Shown here one piece after another: positions 43,590-52,569 of a DNA stretch of 64,000 nt. The stretch spans positions 806,001 through 870,000 of the forward strand of contig CAVZHQ010000007.1 in the NCBI GenBank assembly GCA_963775125.1, read 5' to 3'. A model generated the notes under the pieces. That model was not told where the DNA came from. It searched no databases and saw only the letters and a program-made list of their open reading frames with translations. Position 1 is the stretch's first letter. Every line of letters begins with the position of its first letter. Made by a program: the position numbers and the translations under genes. Source of the stretch: JAHECQ01 sp963775125. GTDB taxonomy: Bacteria > Actinomycetota > Acidimicrobiia > Acidimicrobiales > SZUA-35.

Positions 43590-44857
43590 TTAGGGAGCTT
43601 GGGTGGGGTCGTTGACTCGACCGATGAATAGGATCGTTCCGGCGCCTTGGTCGCGGATGACGTACAGGTAGGGACGGTTGATCTGGATCGTCGGACCGTG
43701 CGATAACGCCATGGCGCCGCCGGTGGCGGCGGCTGCCCGGGCGCCTTCCTCGTCGACTTCGACGAACGCCTCGTGTTCGACCCGGTCGAGCCAAAGCCCG
43801 CCGCCGTCAACCATCCCGGAGAAATCGGCCCCAGCGGGGTCGAAAGCCGTCGGCATGCCCATCGCGGCGAGCGTGTCGTTCAGGGTCAGGTGTGTTCGTG
43901 CGGACCACTTCGGTAGCGACAGGTGGATACCGCCATCGGTGATCGAGTCGAACACCTCGTTCAGCGACTCGGTTGTCAGCGATGCTTCGAACTCGGCCAG
44001 ATCGTTCGGCATGAGGACGATCATGGACAGCGCCCCTCCGCCGTAGGGCAACTCGACCGCCTGGTATTCCTCGTTCCAGATCGACGGCAGGAACTCGTCG
44101 TAGTGCATCGTCGCAACGGTGACCGTCGAACCATCGGCCCGAGTGAACGGTTCGTCGCGGGTCGCAGCGGGGTCGAACGGGAACTCCCACGGGGCGTCGA
44201 GCGCAACAGCGTTGACGAGGACCATGACGACGTCTTCGTGGAGCGACTGCTCGGGGAACAGCTCGGGAATCAGATCGTTGGTGTTGTCCTCGATCCACCG
44301 ATTGATCGCCAGCCGCTCGCCATCGGGATCGGTGGCGAAGTCGGCCTCGGCGAGCGGGGAGCCGTAGACGCCGGTCAGCACGTCGAGGTAGTCGTCGCGC
44401 AGCGCCAACCCGGCTGGGTCCACACCTTGTTCGCCGCAGTCCACGTCGTGGGGCTGCCGGAGGTGCGGGCATCGAGCGTCAAGTCGTAGGCGTTGATCCC
44501 CTCCTGCCACCCAGGAACATCTGCTGCTTGGAGCACGTCGGCCATTTCGGTCGCTGTTGTGCCTCGGGCGCCGGCGTAGATCATGCTGAGCGTGAACGTG
44601 ACGCTGTAGGGGCTCACGACCACGTTGCCCGATTCGTCGGATGCGACCGATGTGTAGAGGTCGACCGCGAACTCGTTCATGCCCTCGACCGCGGCGGTCG
44701 TGTTGCGGCCATCGGCTTCGATATCGATCTGACGCTCCGTCAGACTCCCGTAGCGCAGAGACAGCCCTTCCGCCTGAAGAGCAACGTCGCCAGACCCCCC
44801 GCAGGCCGTGGCCGCGGTCAACGAAACGAGGAGCATCATCGCAAGAGCCCGAGCCAT
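43590..44857 (-). pseudogene. Serpin-family protease inhibitor, lipoprotein-type signal, one frameshift
   Basis: The N-terminal part from ATG 44857 has a signal peptide ending near Cys19 (LLVSLTAATAC) and the serpin start MNEFAVDLYTSVASDESGNVVVSPYSVTFTLSMIYAGARGTTATEM. The frame changes at about 44413 and goes on as LALRDDYLDVLTGVYGSPL to the C-terminus. The breach region shows FVEVDEEGARAAAATGGAMAL, the mobile hinge with small residues of an inhibitory serpin, then RPYLYVIRDQGAGTILFIGRVNDP, the serpin signature. One missing G in a run near 44413 would restore the frame. Intact, it would be a surface-anchored suicide inhibitor of serine or cysteine proteases. Confidence 0.85.
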
Positions 44858-44936
44858 ACGGACACAAGGCTAGGCGAACGCTGCCGCCTCCCGAACGCGA
44901 GGCATTCGCGACGCGCCCCACGGGACGGCCGCCTCG

Positions 44937-45083
44937 TTGCAGCTCGAAACTGGGCCCTGTCACTGCGGCTCGCCCGTCGCAGCCGCCGACAACATTCGAC
45001 AAGGCTCCCGCTGGTGGCTGGGCGCCGCGTCCGGCGTCACGGACAACTTCGAGCAGTGGATGGATCGGTGGGTTGAGCAGTAG
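44937..45083 (+). other. Possible gene remnant of 48 residues
   Basis: One frame here ends with GSRWWLGAASGVTDNFEQWMDRWVEQ and a stop, which looks like the end of a real protein, preceded by PCHCGSPVAAADNIRQ. A TTG at 44937 is the only upstream start. The sequence before it holds stops. It is probably the 3' remnant of a lost gene at the island edge; no family was recognised. Confidence 0.25.
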
Positions 45084-45121
45084 GGTCGGCCGACCACGCA
45101 AGGCTGCTGAACAGGGAATAC

Positions 45122-46336
45122 CTACTCGATCCGCATCCCCGAGATGGCCCGGCTGATCACCAGCTGCTGGATCTGCTCGGTGCCCTCGAAGATGTCGTAG
45201 ATCTTGGCGTCGCGGTGCCAGCGCTCGACGGGGTACTCGCGGGTGTAGCCGTAGCCGCCGAGAATTTGCATGGCTCGCTCGGTCGAGTGCACGGCCAGTC
45301 GGCCAGCCTTCAACTTGGCCATCGAGCCCTCGGCGTTGTGAATTCGCTTCTGCTTGCCCAGCCACGCTGCCCGCCATACCAACATGCGCGTGGCTTCGAG
45401 TTCAGTGGCGATGTCGGCCAGCATGAAGGCGATGCTCTGATTCTGGATGATGGGTCGGCCGAAGGCGTGGCGCTCCTTCGCGTACTCGAGCGAGAACTCG
45501 TAGGCAGCACGGGCGATCCCCAACGCCTGGGCAGCGACTGACGGCCGAGTGGCCTCGAAGGTCTGCATGGCCGCCTGGGCGTTGCCCGACTTGCCCTCGC
45601 GTACCCGGGCAAGGCGTTCGTCCAACTTGTCCTTGCCGCCCAGCAAGCAACGACCGGGAACCCGACAATCGTCCAGGACGACCTCGGCGGTGTGGCTGGC
45701 CCGGATGCCGTGCTTGGCGTACTTCTGCCCCATCGACAGACCCTCGGTACCCGGCGGGATCACGAAGCTGGCGTGGCCTTTGGAGCCGAGCTCCGGGTCG
45801 ACCACGGCGACGACGACGTGCACCGCAGCGATGCCGCCGTTGGTGATCCACGCCTTGGTGCCGTTGAGCACCCACTCGTCAGTGGCCTCGTCGTAGCGGG
45901 CCCGAGTGCGGTAGCCGTTGACGTCAGATCCGGCGTCGGGTTCTGACGCACAGAAGGCGCCCAGCGCAATCGCATCGGCGGTGCCGTAGCACTGCGGTAC
46001 CCACTCGATCACCTGGGCTTGGGTTCCCGAGGCGGCGATGCCGGCGGCGGCGAGGCCCGTGCCCATGATGGCCATGCCGAGCCCGGCGTCACCCCAGAAC
46101 AACTCCTCCAGGGCGACCGGGGTCGACAGACCGCTCGGGTCGTTGCGCATGATCTCGGCCATGAACTCCCAGCCGTAGAGCCCGATGGCTGCGGCCTCTC
46201 GCACGACGGGGTAGGGAAATTCCTCCCGCTCGTCCCATTCGGCGGCCTGGGGTCGGAGCACGTTTGCGGCGAAGTCGTGGACCCATTTCTGAAGGGTCAG
46301 CTGGTCTTCGCTGAGATCAAGGGAGAATTCGGGCAT
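45122..46336 (-). CDS. Acyl-CoA dehydrogenase
   Basis: A 404-residue flavoenzyme. The FAD and substrate blocks are ALGAFCASEPDAGSDVNGYRTRA, WVLNGTKAWITNGGIAAVHVVVAVVD and KYAKHGIRASHTAEVVLDDCRVP. The C-terminal signature is QILGGYGYTREYPVERWHRDAKIYDIFEGTEQIQQLVISR, with the catalytic Glu in FEGTEQ. It oxidises an acyl-CoA to the enoyl-CoA with FAD. The ATG 46336 (MPEFSLDLSEDQ) has AAGGAT upstream, about 8 bases away. A palindrome GTTACC-ATG-GGTAAC lies just before it, likely a repressor site. The crotonase upstream runs in the same direction, so the gene is part of a beta-oxidation-type unit. Confidence 0.93.
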   Translation of the reverse strand: MPEFSLDLSEDQLTLQKWVHDFAANVLRPQAAEWDEREEFPYPVVREAAAIGLYGWEFMAEIMRNDPSGLSTPVALEELFWGDAGLGMAIMGTGLAAAGIAASGTQAQVIEWVPQCYGTADAIALGAFCASEPDAGSDVNGYRTRARYDEATDEWVLNGTKAWITNGGIAAVHVVVAVVDPELGSKGHASFVIPPGTEGLSMGQKYAKHGIRASHTAEVVLDDCRVPGRCLLGGKDKLDERLARVREGKSGNAQAAMQTFEATRPSVAAQALGIARAAYEFSLEYAKERHAFGRPIIQNQSIAFMLADIATELEATRMLVWRAAWLGKQKRIHNAEGSMAKLKAGRLAVHSTERAMQILGGYGYTREYPVERWHRDAKIYDIFEGTEQIQQLVISRAISGMRIE

Positions 46337-46354
46337 GGAACCATCCTTCAGTAA

Positions 46355-46369
46355 GTTACCATGGGTAAC
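46355..46369. promoter_or_regulatory. Palindromic operator-like site GTTACC-ATG-GGTAAC
   Basis: A perfect six-base inverted repeat with a three-base spacer, 19 bp ahead of the acyl-CoA dehydrogenase start. The size and form fit binding of a TetR-family regulator of lipid genes; no such regulator gene lies in the window. Confidence 0.6.
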
Positions 46370-46448
46370 ATATCGGAAGATCACACGTGCGTGCACGCAG
46401 CACCGCTCAGGGGTGTGGTCCTGCACGCGGTTGGCCAATGAGGAGCGC

Positions 46449-47283
46449 TCAGACGGTGCGGTCGCCGAAGCGGGGGGTCCGGCGTTCGGCGAACGCGGCG
46501 ACACCTTCGCGGTATTCGTCGGTCGCCATCGCGTCATTGATGCGGCGCTTGGAATCCTCGATCGACTCGCCGACGTCGAAGCAGAGCAGGTCGCGGTAGA
46601 GCTGTTCCTTGGTCTGGCCGACGGCGTCGGGCCCGACGTTGGTTGCGATGCCGCGGGCGTACTCGGTGACGGCTTCCATCAAGGCTTCACGGGTGGGGTA
46701 CACCTGGTTGAACAAGCCGGGTGGGGAGTCGGCAGCGCGGAAGGTGCGGCCGGAGATCAGCAGATCGGCCGCCGCAGTGACACCGACCAGACGCGGCAGC
46801 ACCCACGACAGGCCGTATTCGGCCGGGAGTCCGAGCTTCGGTGCAGCGGTGGTGAGCTTGGCGTCGGCCGCGGCGAAACGCATGTCGCAGAAGCACGCAA
46901 GCGCGAACGAGACGCCGGCGCATCCGCCATTGACTGCGGCGATGACCGGGAAACGCAGCGCCCACTGCCACGGCGAGATCGTGGTCGAAGTCCGGGCGTA
47001 GTCCGTAGCCGGGATTGGCGGTGTCATCACCCAGGCCAGGGTTGTAGTAGCCCCGCTTGACGCCCACGTCCAGGGCTTCGGTGTCGGCACCGACGCTGAA
47101 GTGATTGCCCGTGCCGGTGACGATGGCGGCCCGGACGCGAGGGTCGCTCTCGAGTTGGCTGAAGATCCAGCGGTACTCCCGGTGCAAGTGGCCGGTCCAG
47201 GCGTTGGCCCGTTCAGGACGGTGCAACCACACCGTTGCGACGCCGAAGTCGTCGATCTCGTACCGGGTGTTCTTGAGTTCCAT
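46449..47283 (-). pseudogene. Enoyl-CoA hydratase (crotonase), one frameshift
   Basis: From ATG 47283 the frame reads MELKNTRYEIDDFGVATVWLHRPERANAW and GTGNHFSVGADTEALDVG (oxyanion hole) to RPDFDHDL. The next frame resumes with SPWQWALRFPVIAAVNGGCAGVSFALACFCDMRFAAADAKLTTAAPKLGLPAEYGLSWVLPRLVGVTAAADLLISGR and continues to the stop at 46449. The break is at about 46973-46976; removing one base restores DLPWQWALRF. The total length fits a 277-residue hydratase plus one base. It would hydrate enoyl-CoA esters and stands upstream of the acyl-CoA dehydrogenase on the same strand. Real mutation or sequence error remains open. Confidence 0.85.
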
Positions 47284-47330
47284 GGGTAGACGGTTAGCCC
47301 AGATCGGTCGTTGTTTGCAAGGATGACGGC

Positions 47331-48647
47331 ATGACCGCAACTGAATCGGCAGTGGCACGAACCCTGGACGACGTCGACATCCATTCGCTCGACCGGTACG
47401 TGGCCGACGGGTATCCGTGGGCCGATTGGGATCTGTTGCGGCGTGAGGCCCCGGTCTACTGGTACGAGCGCGAGGGATTCCCCTCGTTCTGGGCGGTCAC
47501 CCGCTACCACGATGTCCACACCGTTGGTTCGCTGCCCCAAATCTTCTCCAACGCCGGTCCCATCCTGCGACTCGATACCGAGCACGGCTTGGAGAGGTTC
47601 GCCTACTTCCGGCAACGCCAAGCCGAGCGGTATGGGTGGGACCCGGACGAGCCGATGGACATGGTCTTCAAGGATCGGCCGGATCACCTCGACATGCGCC
47701 TCCTCACCATGCGCCGGTTCACGCCGGCCGCGATGCGAAGGCTCGAGTCCGATCTCGACGCGATCACCAAGAAATTCGTCAGCCAGTTCATCGACAAGGC
47801 CCGGAGCACGAACGAGCCGCTCGACATCGTGGCGGAGCTGGCGCTGCCGGTGCCGTTGGCGACGATCTGCGGCCTGATGGGACTCCCGGAGGATGACTGG
47901 TACCGGATCTCGGCGATGACCGACCAGCTCCTGATCGGTGAGCTCGCAGCCGAGCACGCGCTCCCCGGCGAGACGTTGTCCGACGCAAGACGCCGCCTGG
48001 GATCCGAGCTGTTCGACTACCTCGAAGACATCATCGACGACCGCCGCGCTCGAGGCCCCGAAGGCGGAGACGATCTCGCCAACCTGCTGGTGCATGCGAC
48101 CATCAACGGCGAGCCGCTGACCCAGCAGCAGCTCCACGGCTACCTGATGCTGTTGATCGGGGCCGGCAACGAGACGACCCGCAACTCGATCGCTGGTGGT
48201 GTCCGCGCGCTGCTCCAGCATCCCGATCAGGCCGCCATCCTGGCCGGCGACGTCGGCGCCTACACCGAGACCGCGGTCGAAGAGATCATGCGGTGGGTGT
48301 CGCCGGTCATCCAGTTCGCTCGCACCGCAACCGAGGACTTCGAGCTGTCCGGCACCCTCATCAAGAAGGGCGACACCGTCGGGCTCTGGTACCCGTCGGC
48401 CAATCGCGACGAAGCGATGTTCGAAGATCCCTATCGCTTCGATGTGACCCGCACGCCCAACTACCACTTGGCCTTCGGGCACGGCGGACACTTCTGTCTC
48501 GGTGCGAACCTGGCCCGGTGGGAGATGCGTTCGGTGTTCCGCGAACTGGCCCCGCACCTCGAACACCTCGAACTGGTGGGTGAACCACGCCGCCTGCCGC
48601 ATCTGCATGTCGGCGCGGTGCACTCACAGTACGTTCGCTGGGTTTGA
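47331..48647 (+). CDS. Cytochrome P450
   Basis: A 438-residue bacterial P450. The I-helix GAGNETTRNS (about residues 277-286) holds the oxygen-activating Thr, the K-helix EXXR is EEIMR (about 316), and the heme loop is FGHGGHFCLGANLAR (about 382) with the thiolate Cys. The N-terminus has no membrane anchor, so the enzyme is soluble. The family resembles CYP125/CYP142-like and related actinobacterial groups that attack steroid or aliphatic side chains, but that assignment is loose. ATG 47331 follows a GGATGACGGC stretch. The crotonase start is 47 bp away, in the other direction. No ferredoxin gene is next to it. Confidence 0.92.
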   Translation: MTATESAVARTLDDVDIHSLDRYVADGYPWADWDLLRREAPVYWYEREGFPSFWAVTRYHDVHTVGSLPQIFSNAGPILRLDTEHGLERFAYFRQRQAERYGWDPDEPMDMVFKDRPDHLDMRLLTMRRFTPAAMRRLESDLDAITKKFVSQFIDKARSTNEPLDIVAELALPVPLATICGLMGLPEDDWYRISAMTDQLLIGELAAEHALPGETLSDARRRLGSELFDYLEDIIDDRRARGPEGGDDLANLLVHATINGEPLTQQQLHGYLMLLIGAGNETTRNSIAGGVRALLQHPDQAAILAGDVGAYTETAVEEIMRWVSPVIQFARTATEDFELSGTLIKKGDTVGLWYPSANRDEAMFEDPYRFDVTRTPNYHLAFGHGGHFCLGANLARWEMRSVFRELAPHLEHLELVGEPRRLPHLHVGAVHSQYVRWV

Positions 48648-48657
48648 ACCTCGGGCG

Positions 48658-49878
48658 TCAGGCCGCGGCCGTCGCGGTAGCAACTGCGGCGGCCTTCAGC
48701 TTGGCGTTGTCGGCATCGGTGGGCGGGCTGATGTGGTACAGCTTCTCGGCGTTGCCCCACAGGATCTTGCGCCGGGTCTCGTCGTCGCTGTCGCCCAGTC
48801 CCTTCTGGATCCGGTCCTGCACCTCGTCGCCGTAGAGACAGGTGGGATGGGGGAAGTCGGTCTCGAACAGGATGCGGTCGGCGCCGACCTTGTCGATGAG
48901 ACGGCGGGGAGCGACCTGTTCGAACCAGTAGCAGGCGTAGACGTTGGTGGCGAAGTACTCCGACGGGAGACGGTCGAGATCGGGCCGTTCCTCGGCGACC
49001 CGGTTGCCGAGGAACTGATAGTCGAGGGCCTCGAGGGCGAACGGAACCCAGCCGATGCCGGACTCGACCGAGACGAACTTGATGTCGGGATGGCGGGCCA
49101 GCACGCCGGAGATGAGCAGGTCCATCATCTGGAATCCGTTGCCGAGGAACAAGTTGACCGACCCGGCGGCGAAGGTGGCCATGCGACCGTAGGTCTCGAC
49201 CTGCTTGCGCCCCAGTCCCGCTTCCATGTTGCCCGAGCCGATGTGAAAGCTGACCGGGAGGTCGTACTCGACCGCGGTGCGCCACAGCGGATCCCAGTGG
49301 GGGTCGCCCAACAGCGGCTGGCCGAACGCCTGGGGTTCTCCGGTGAACAGGATGCCCCGGTGCCCCTTCTCCGCACAGCGCTTCACCTCGGCGACGGCGA
49401 GATCGACATCCCAGAAGGGTGTGGAGGTGGTGGGCAGAAGTCGACGAGAGTCGGCAGATGCCCAGTCGGTCTGCCAGTCGTTGTAGGCCTCGACGCACGC
49501 CAGCATCAGCTCGGGATCTCCGAGTTTCAGGAACGCCTGATTCCCGAAGCCGGCGACGTTGGGATAGAGGACCATCGACCAGATACCGGTTTGGTCCATG
49601 TACTGCAGCCGCGCGTTGGCGTCGTACGCGCCGGGATGCATGTCGGCATAGGTAGCAGGCCAGGACTTCATGTCGCCGCGTCCGGCAGTGGCGCTGAGTC
49701 CGGCAACAGCGAGCTTGGACTCCCCGAGGTACCAAGCGTCACGGTTTCCTCGATCACGTTTCACGTAGGGGACACGGTCGCGCATCTCCTTGGGGACCCG
49801 GTCGACCCAGAGGGTGGGCGATTCGGTGACGTGGGTGTCGACGTCGTTGATCAGATACTCGGTTGCGTGCTCGGCCAT
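48658..49878 (-). CDS. Amidohydrolase-2 family protein (metal-dependent, TIM barrel)
   Basis: A 406-residue protein of the PF04909 family. Motifs are INDVDTHVTESP (metal His), VSFHIGSGNMEAGLG, ARHPDIKFVSVESGIGWVPFALE and the C-terminal RILFETDFPHPTCLYG with the catalytic Asp. Members decarboxylate or hydrolyse aromatic acids (for instance ACMS-decarboxylase-like) or remain unknown. The ATG 49878 (MAEHATEYLINDVDTHV) is used; the open frame begins earlier but without similarity. The C-terminus is Ala-rich. It converges closely on the P450 gene (10-bp gap) and is divergent from the NIPSNAP gene. Confidence 0.9.
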   Translation of the reverse strand: MAEHATEYLINDVDTHVTESPTLWVDRVPKEMRDRVPYVKRDRGNRDAWYLGESKLAVAGLSATAGRGDMKSWPATYADMHPGAYDANARLQYMDQTGIWSMVLYPNVAGFGNQAFLKLGDPELMLACVEAYNDWQTDWASADSRRLLPTTSTPFWDVDLAVAEVKRCAEKGHRGILFTGEPQAFGQPLLGDPHWDPLWRTAVEYDLPVSFHIGSGNMEAGLGRKQVETYGRMATFAAGSVNLFLGNGFQMMDLLISGVLARHPDIKFVSVESGIGWVPFALEALDYQFLGNRVAEERPDLDRLPSEYFATNVYACYWFEQVAPRRLIDKVGADRILFETDFPHPTCLYGDEVQDRIQKGLGDSDDETRRKILWGNAEKLYHISPPTDADNAKLKAAAVATATAAA

Positions 49879-49956
49879 GTCCGAACAGTACTCAGTTGAA
49901 CGGCCGAGCCTGAAGTCGAACAGGTGCTCGACAGCGCCATCGGCTAGGAAGAGGCG

Positions 49957-50283
49957 ATGATCCACGAACTACGTATCTACACCGCAGCGCCAGGCCGATT
50001 GCCCGATCTGATGGCCCGATTCCGAGACCACACCTTGGCGCTGTTCGAAAAGCACGGCATCACCAACGTCGGCTACTGGACGAACTCGATCGGCGGCCGG
50101 AACGACGAGTTGTGGTATATCCTCGGCTTCGACAGCCTCGCGCACCGCGAGGAGGCGTGGGGTGCCTTCGCGAAGGACCCAGAGTGGTTGAAGGTGCGAG
50201 CCGAGAGCGAGGCCAACGGTCCCCTGCTCAGCTACCTCGAGAACCGAATCCTGAACCCGACCAATTTCTCACCTCTCCGCTGA
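49957..50283 (+). CDS. NIPSNAP family protein
   Basis: A 108-residue single NIPSNAP domain: MIHELRIYTAAPGRLPDLMARF, the helix ALFEKHGITNVGYWTNSIGG, DELWYILGFDSLAHREEAW and AKDPEWLKVRAESEANGPLL. The fold is a dimeric alpha-beta barrel. Functions in bacteria are mostly unknown; relatives occur near hydrolases and monooxygenases. The ATG is well defined. It is divergent from an amidohydrolase, and a 50-bp hairpin repeat follows 22 bp after the stop. Confidence 0.88.
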   Translation: MIHELRIYTAAPGRLPDLMARFRDHTLALFEKHGITNVGYWTNSIGGRNDELWYILGFDSLAHREEAWGAFAKDPEWLKVRAESEANGPLLSYLENRILNPTNFSPLR

Positions 50284-50304
50284 ACCACGCCCGCCCGCCA
50301 TTCC

Positions 50305-50354
50305 GCATCGGGAGTGCCCGAGTGCCGAAAACGGCTCTCGGGCTCTCCCGATGC
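50305..50354. repeat. 50-bp AAAA-loop hairpin element, copy 2
   Basis: Two 23-base arms (50305-50327 and 50332-50354) pair at 21 of 23 positions around an AAAA loop at 50328-50331. The ends are GCATCGGGAG and CTCCCGATGC. It shares length, ends and loop with the copy at 34716-34765. It lies between NIPSNAP and RidA genes and may end the NIPSNAP transcript. Confidence 0.9.
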
Positions 50355-50433
50355 CGGGTTGAGGCGGACTGGCCTGGTCGAGCGAGCGGAGAGCGCGATA
50401 CGTTCGGACGTTCCCCAGCGATTGGAGAGATCG

Positions 50434-50841
50434 ATGCCCATCGAAGTGTCGAACCCTGACGGTTTGCCGAAGCCTGACGTCTACCGACAGGTTGCGGTTG
50501 CGACGGGAAGTCGGCTGGTGTTCCTCGCCGGTCAGGTCGCCCGAAACGCGGACGGCGAGCCAGTCGGGCCGGGAGATCTGGCGGCACAGGTAGAGCAGGC
50601 GCTCCGCAACGTGACGACGGCGGTCGAGGCGGTCGGTGGCACGTTCGATGACATCGCCAAGCTGACCATCTATGTCGTTGGCTGGAGTCCTGAACAACTG
50701 CCGGCGCTCGGCGAAGGAGTGGAGCGCGCAGCTTCAGCGCTCGGGATCGATCCGCTCAGACCGATCACCCTGATCGGTGTGGCAGCATTGGCTGAACCCG
50801 ACCTCCTCGTCGAGATCGAAGCAATCGCCGTCCTCACCTGA
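50434..50841 (+). CDS. RidA family protein (enamine/imine deaminase-like)
   Basis: A 135-residue YjgF/RidA protein: VSNPDGLPKPDVYRQVAVATGSRLVFLAGQVARNADGE, then DLAAQVEQALRNVTTAVEAVGGTFDDIAKLTIYVV. The C-terminal block is RPITLIGVAALAEPDLLVEIEAIAVL. The Arg of RidA sensu stricto (near residue 105) is replaced by IGVAALAEPD, as in other RidA subfamilies, so deaminase activity is uncertain. The ATG 50434 has GGAGAG six bases upstream. It converges on an IlvD-family gene with the stop codons touching. Confidence 0.86.
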   Translation: MPIEVSNPDGLPKPDVYRQVAVATGSRLVFLAGQVARNADGEPVGPGDLAAQVEQALRNVTTAVEAVGGTFDDIAKLTIYVVGWSPEQLPALGEGVERAASALGIDPLRPITLIGVAALAEPDLLVEIEAIAVLT

Positions 50842-52569
50842 CTACAGGACGCAGCCGTGGTGGGCGGAGGAGACGAGGCGCACGTACTTGTCGCGGACCG
50901 AGCCGGGGCGGACGCGATCGGCCAGGCTCGGCGCCGTCCAGCCGGCCATGCGACGCTCGATCTCGACGTCGGGAAGTTCGACGTCGAGGCTTCGGGCGGC
51001 CGGATCGATCACGATCCAGTCGCCGTCATGGACGGCGGCGAGGGGTCCGCCGCGGGCTGCCTCCGGCGAGATGTGGCCGATGAGAATGCCGTGGGAGACC
51101 CCGGAGAACCGGCCGTCGGTGATGAGGGCGACGTCCTTGGCGAGCCCGCGGCCCTGGAGGGCGATGGTGAGCATCACCATTTCGGGCATGCCCGGCCCAC
51201 CGACCGGCCCGACGTTGCGAACGACCACGACCGTTCCCGGGGTGATGGAGCCGGCGCGGATGGCGGACATCGTCTCGGCCTCGGACTCGAAGACCCGCGC
51301 CTGGCCACGGAACTGACCGCTGTCGAGGGTCTTGCCCGACAGCTTGAGCAGACAGCTCTCGGGGGCAAGGTTGCCGTGCAGGACACTGATGTGATTGTTG
51401 GCGGGAGCGATGGGGGAATCGACGGGGAACACGACCTTCTGATCGCCCAGCTGATCCAACGTCGGGACATCGGCAAGGTTCTCGGCCACCGTCCTGCCCG
51501 TGACGGTGAGCGCGTCACCGTGGAGGAGGCCGTTGCGCAGCAGCTCCTTCATCACGATGGGTACGCCGCCGAGCGCGTGCAGGGCCGCCATGGCGTAGGG
51601 ACCCTGGGGTTGCAGGTTGGCGATCAGGGGCGCACGTTCGCCAACCGCCTGAATCCGATCGATCGTGATGGGCACCTGCGCCTCGCGGGCGATGGCCAGC
51701 AGATGCAGGTAGAGGTTGGTCGAGCCACCCATGGCGTAGACGGTGGTGATGGCGTTCTCGAACGCCTCGACGGTCATGATGTCGAGCGGACGAATGCCGG
51801 ATTCGATGAGGCGGAACAGTGCGTCGACGCTCGCCTTGGCCTGCGCTCGGACGTCGTCGTGGATGTCGCTTTGGGCGTCGTAGTCGGCGGGGTGGGACGC
51901 ACCCCTCGGAAGCATCATGCCGATGGACTCGGCGATCGTGCTCATGGTGTTGGCCGTGAACATGGCGCCGCAGGTGCCGCTGCCCGGCATGACGTTCTGC
52001 TCGAGCTGACGGAGTTCGTCGTCGCTGATGCGGCCGGCTTCGTTGGCGGCGCGGCCTTCGGCGTAGTCGAGAATGGTGAGGTTGTTGCCCTTGGACGCCC
52101 ACGGTTCGAACGGGACACTGCCCGGCGAGCTGGTCCCCGGGTAGAGCACGAGCCCGAACGCGTTGGTGCGGGCGAGCGGCATCAGCGCAGCGGCCCCCGT
52201 CTTGTCGCACCCGGAGATCACGATCATGGCGTTGCCGTGGTGGGCGTAGTGGCCGATTTCGAAGCAGTCGGCCACGACGTCACGAGACACGAGGCTGTAG
52301 CCCGCGTTGGGTGTGCCCTGGGTGAGCGCGTCCGACACGGCGGGAGCTCCGACGACCAGACCCTTGCCACCGGCATCGTCGATCAGGTCGCGAAGGAGGT
52401 CGGTGATCGTGGCCACCCGGTTGTTGCATCGATGGGCGTTCGTGTACGCGCTGGCGATGGTGACCACGGTGTCGGTATGGGCAACGGCATCGGGATCGAA
52501 GCCCGCCGCTCGGAGCTCGACGCGGGACTGTGTCCAGTACCGGTTCTGGTTGTTGGTGTCGTTGCTCAC
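50842..52569 (-). CDS. IlvD/Edd-family dehydratase
   Basis: A 575-residue dehydratase, usual length for the family. The three cluster Cys are found in NAHRCNNRVATITD, VISGCDKTGAAAL and GSGTCGAMFTANTM; AMGGSTNLYLHLLAIARE, SGKTLDSGQFRGQARVFESE and GLAKDVALITDGRFSGVSHG are further landmarks. The N-terminal Cys block differs from that of true dihydroxyacid dehydratase, so it may act on sugar acids and not in valine/isoleucine biosynthesis. Its ATG overlaps the stop of the MFS gene (52566-52569), so both are coupled; a sugar-acid or organic acid uptake-and-dehydration unit is a fair guess. Confidence 0.86.
   Translation of the reverse strand: MSNDTNNQNRYWTQSRVELRAAGFDPDAVAHTDTVVTIASAYTNAHRCNNRVATITDLLRDLIDDAGGKGLVVGAPAVSDALTQGTPNAGYSLVSRDVVADCFEIGHYAHHGNAMIVISGCDKTGAAALMPLARTNAFGLVLYPGTSSPGSVPFEPWASKGNNLTILDYAEGRAANEAGRISDDELRQLEQNVMPGSGTCGAMFTANTMSTIAESIGMMLPRGASHPADYDAQSDIHDDVRAQAKASVDALFRLIESGIRPLDIMTVEAFENAITTVYAMGGSTNLYLHLLAIAREAQVPITIDRIQAVGERAPLIANLQPQGPYAMAALHALGGVPIVMKELLRNGLLHGDALTVTGRTVAENLADVPTLDQLGDQKVVFPVDSPIAPANNHISVLHGNLAPESCLLKLSGKTLDSGQFRGQARVFESEAETMSAIRAGSITPGTVVVVRNVGPVGGPGMPEMVMLTIALQGRGLAKDVALITDGRFSGVSHGILIGHISPEAARGGPLAAVHDGDWIVIDPAARSLDVELPDVEIERRMAGWTAPSLADRVRPGSVRDKYVRLVSSAHHGCVL

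Noticed and set aside
46449..48623. Very long minus-strand frame of 724 residues over the P450 gene
   Set aside because: It is the antisense of the P450 in a GC-rich frame; only its last part (46449 to about 46975) is a real crotonase segment.
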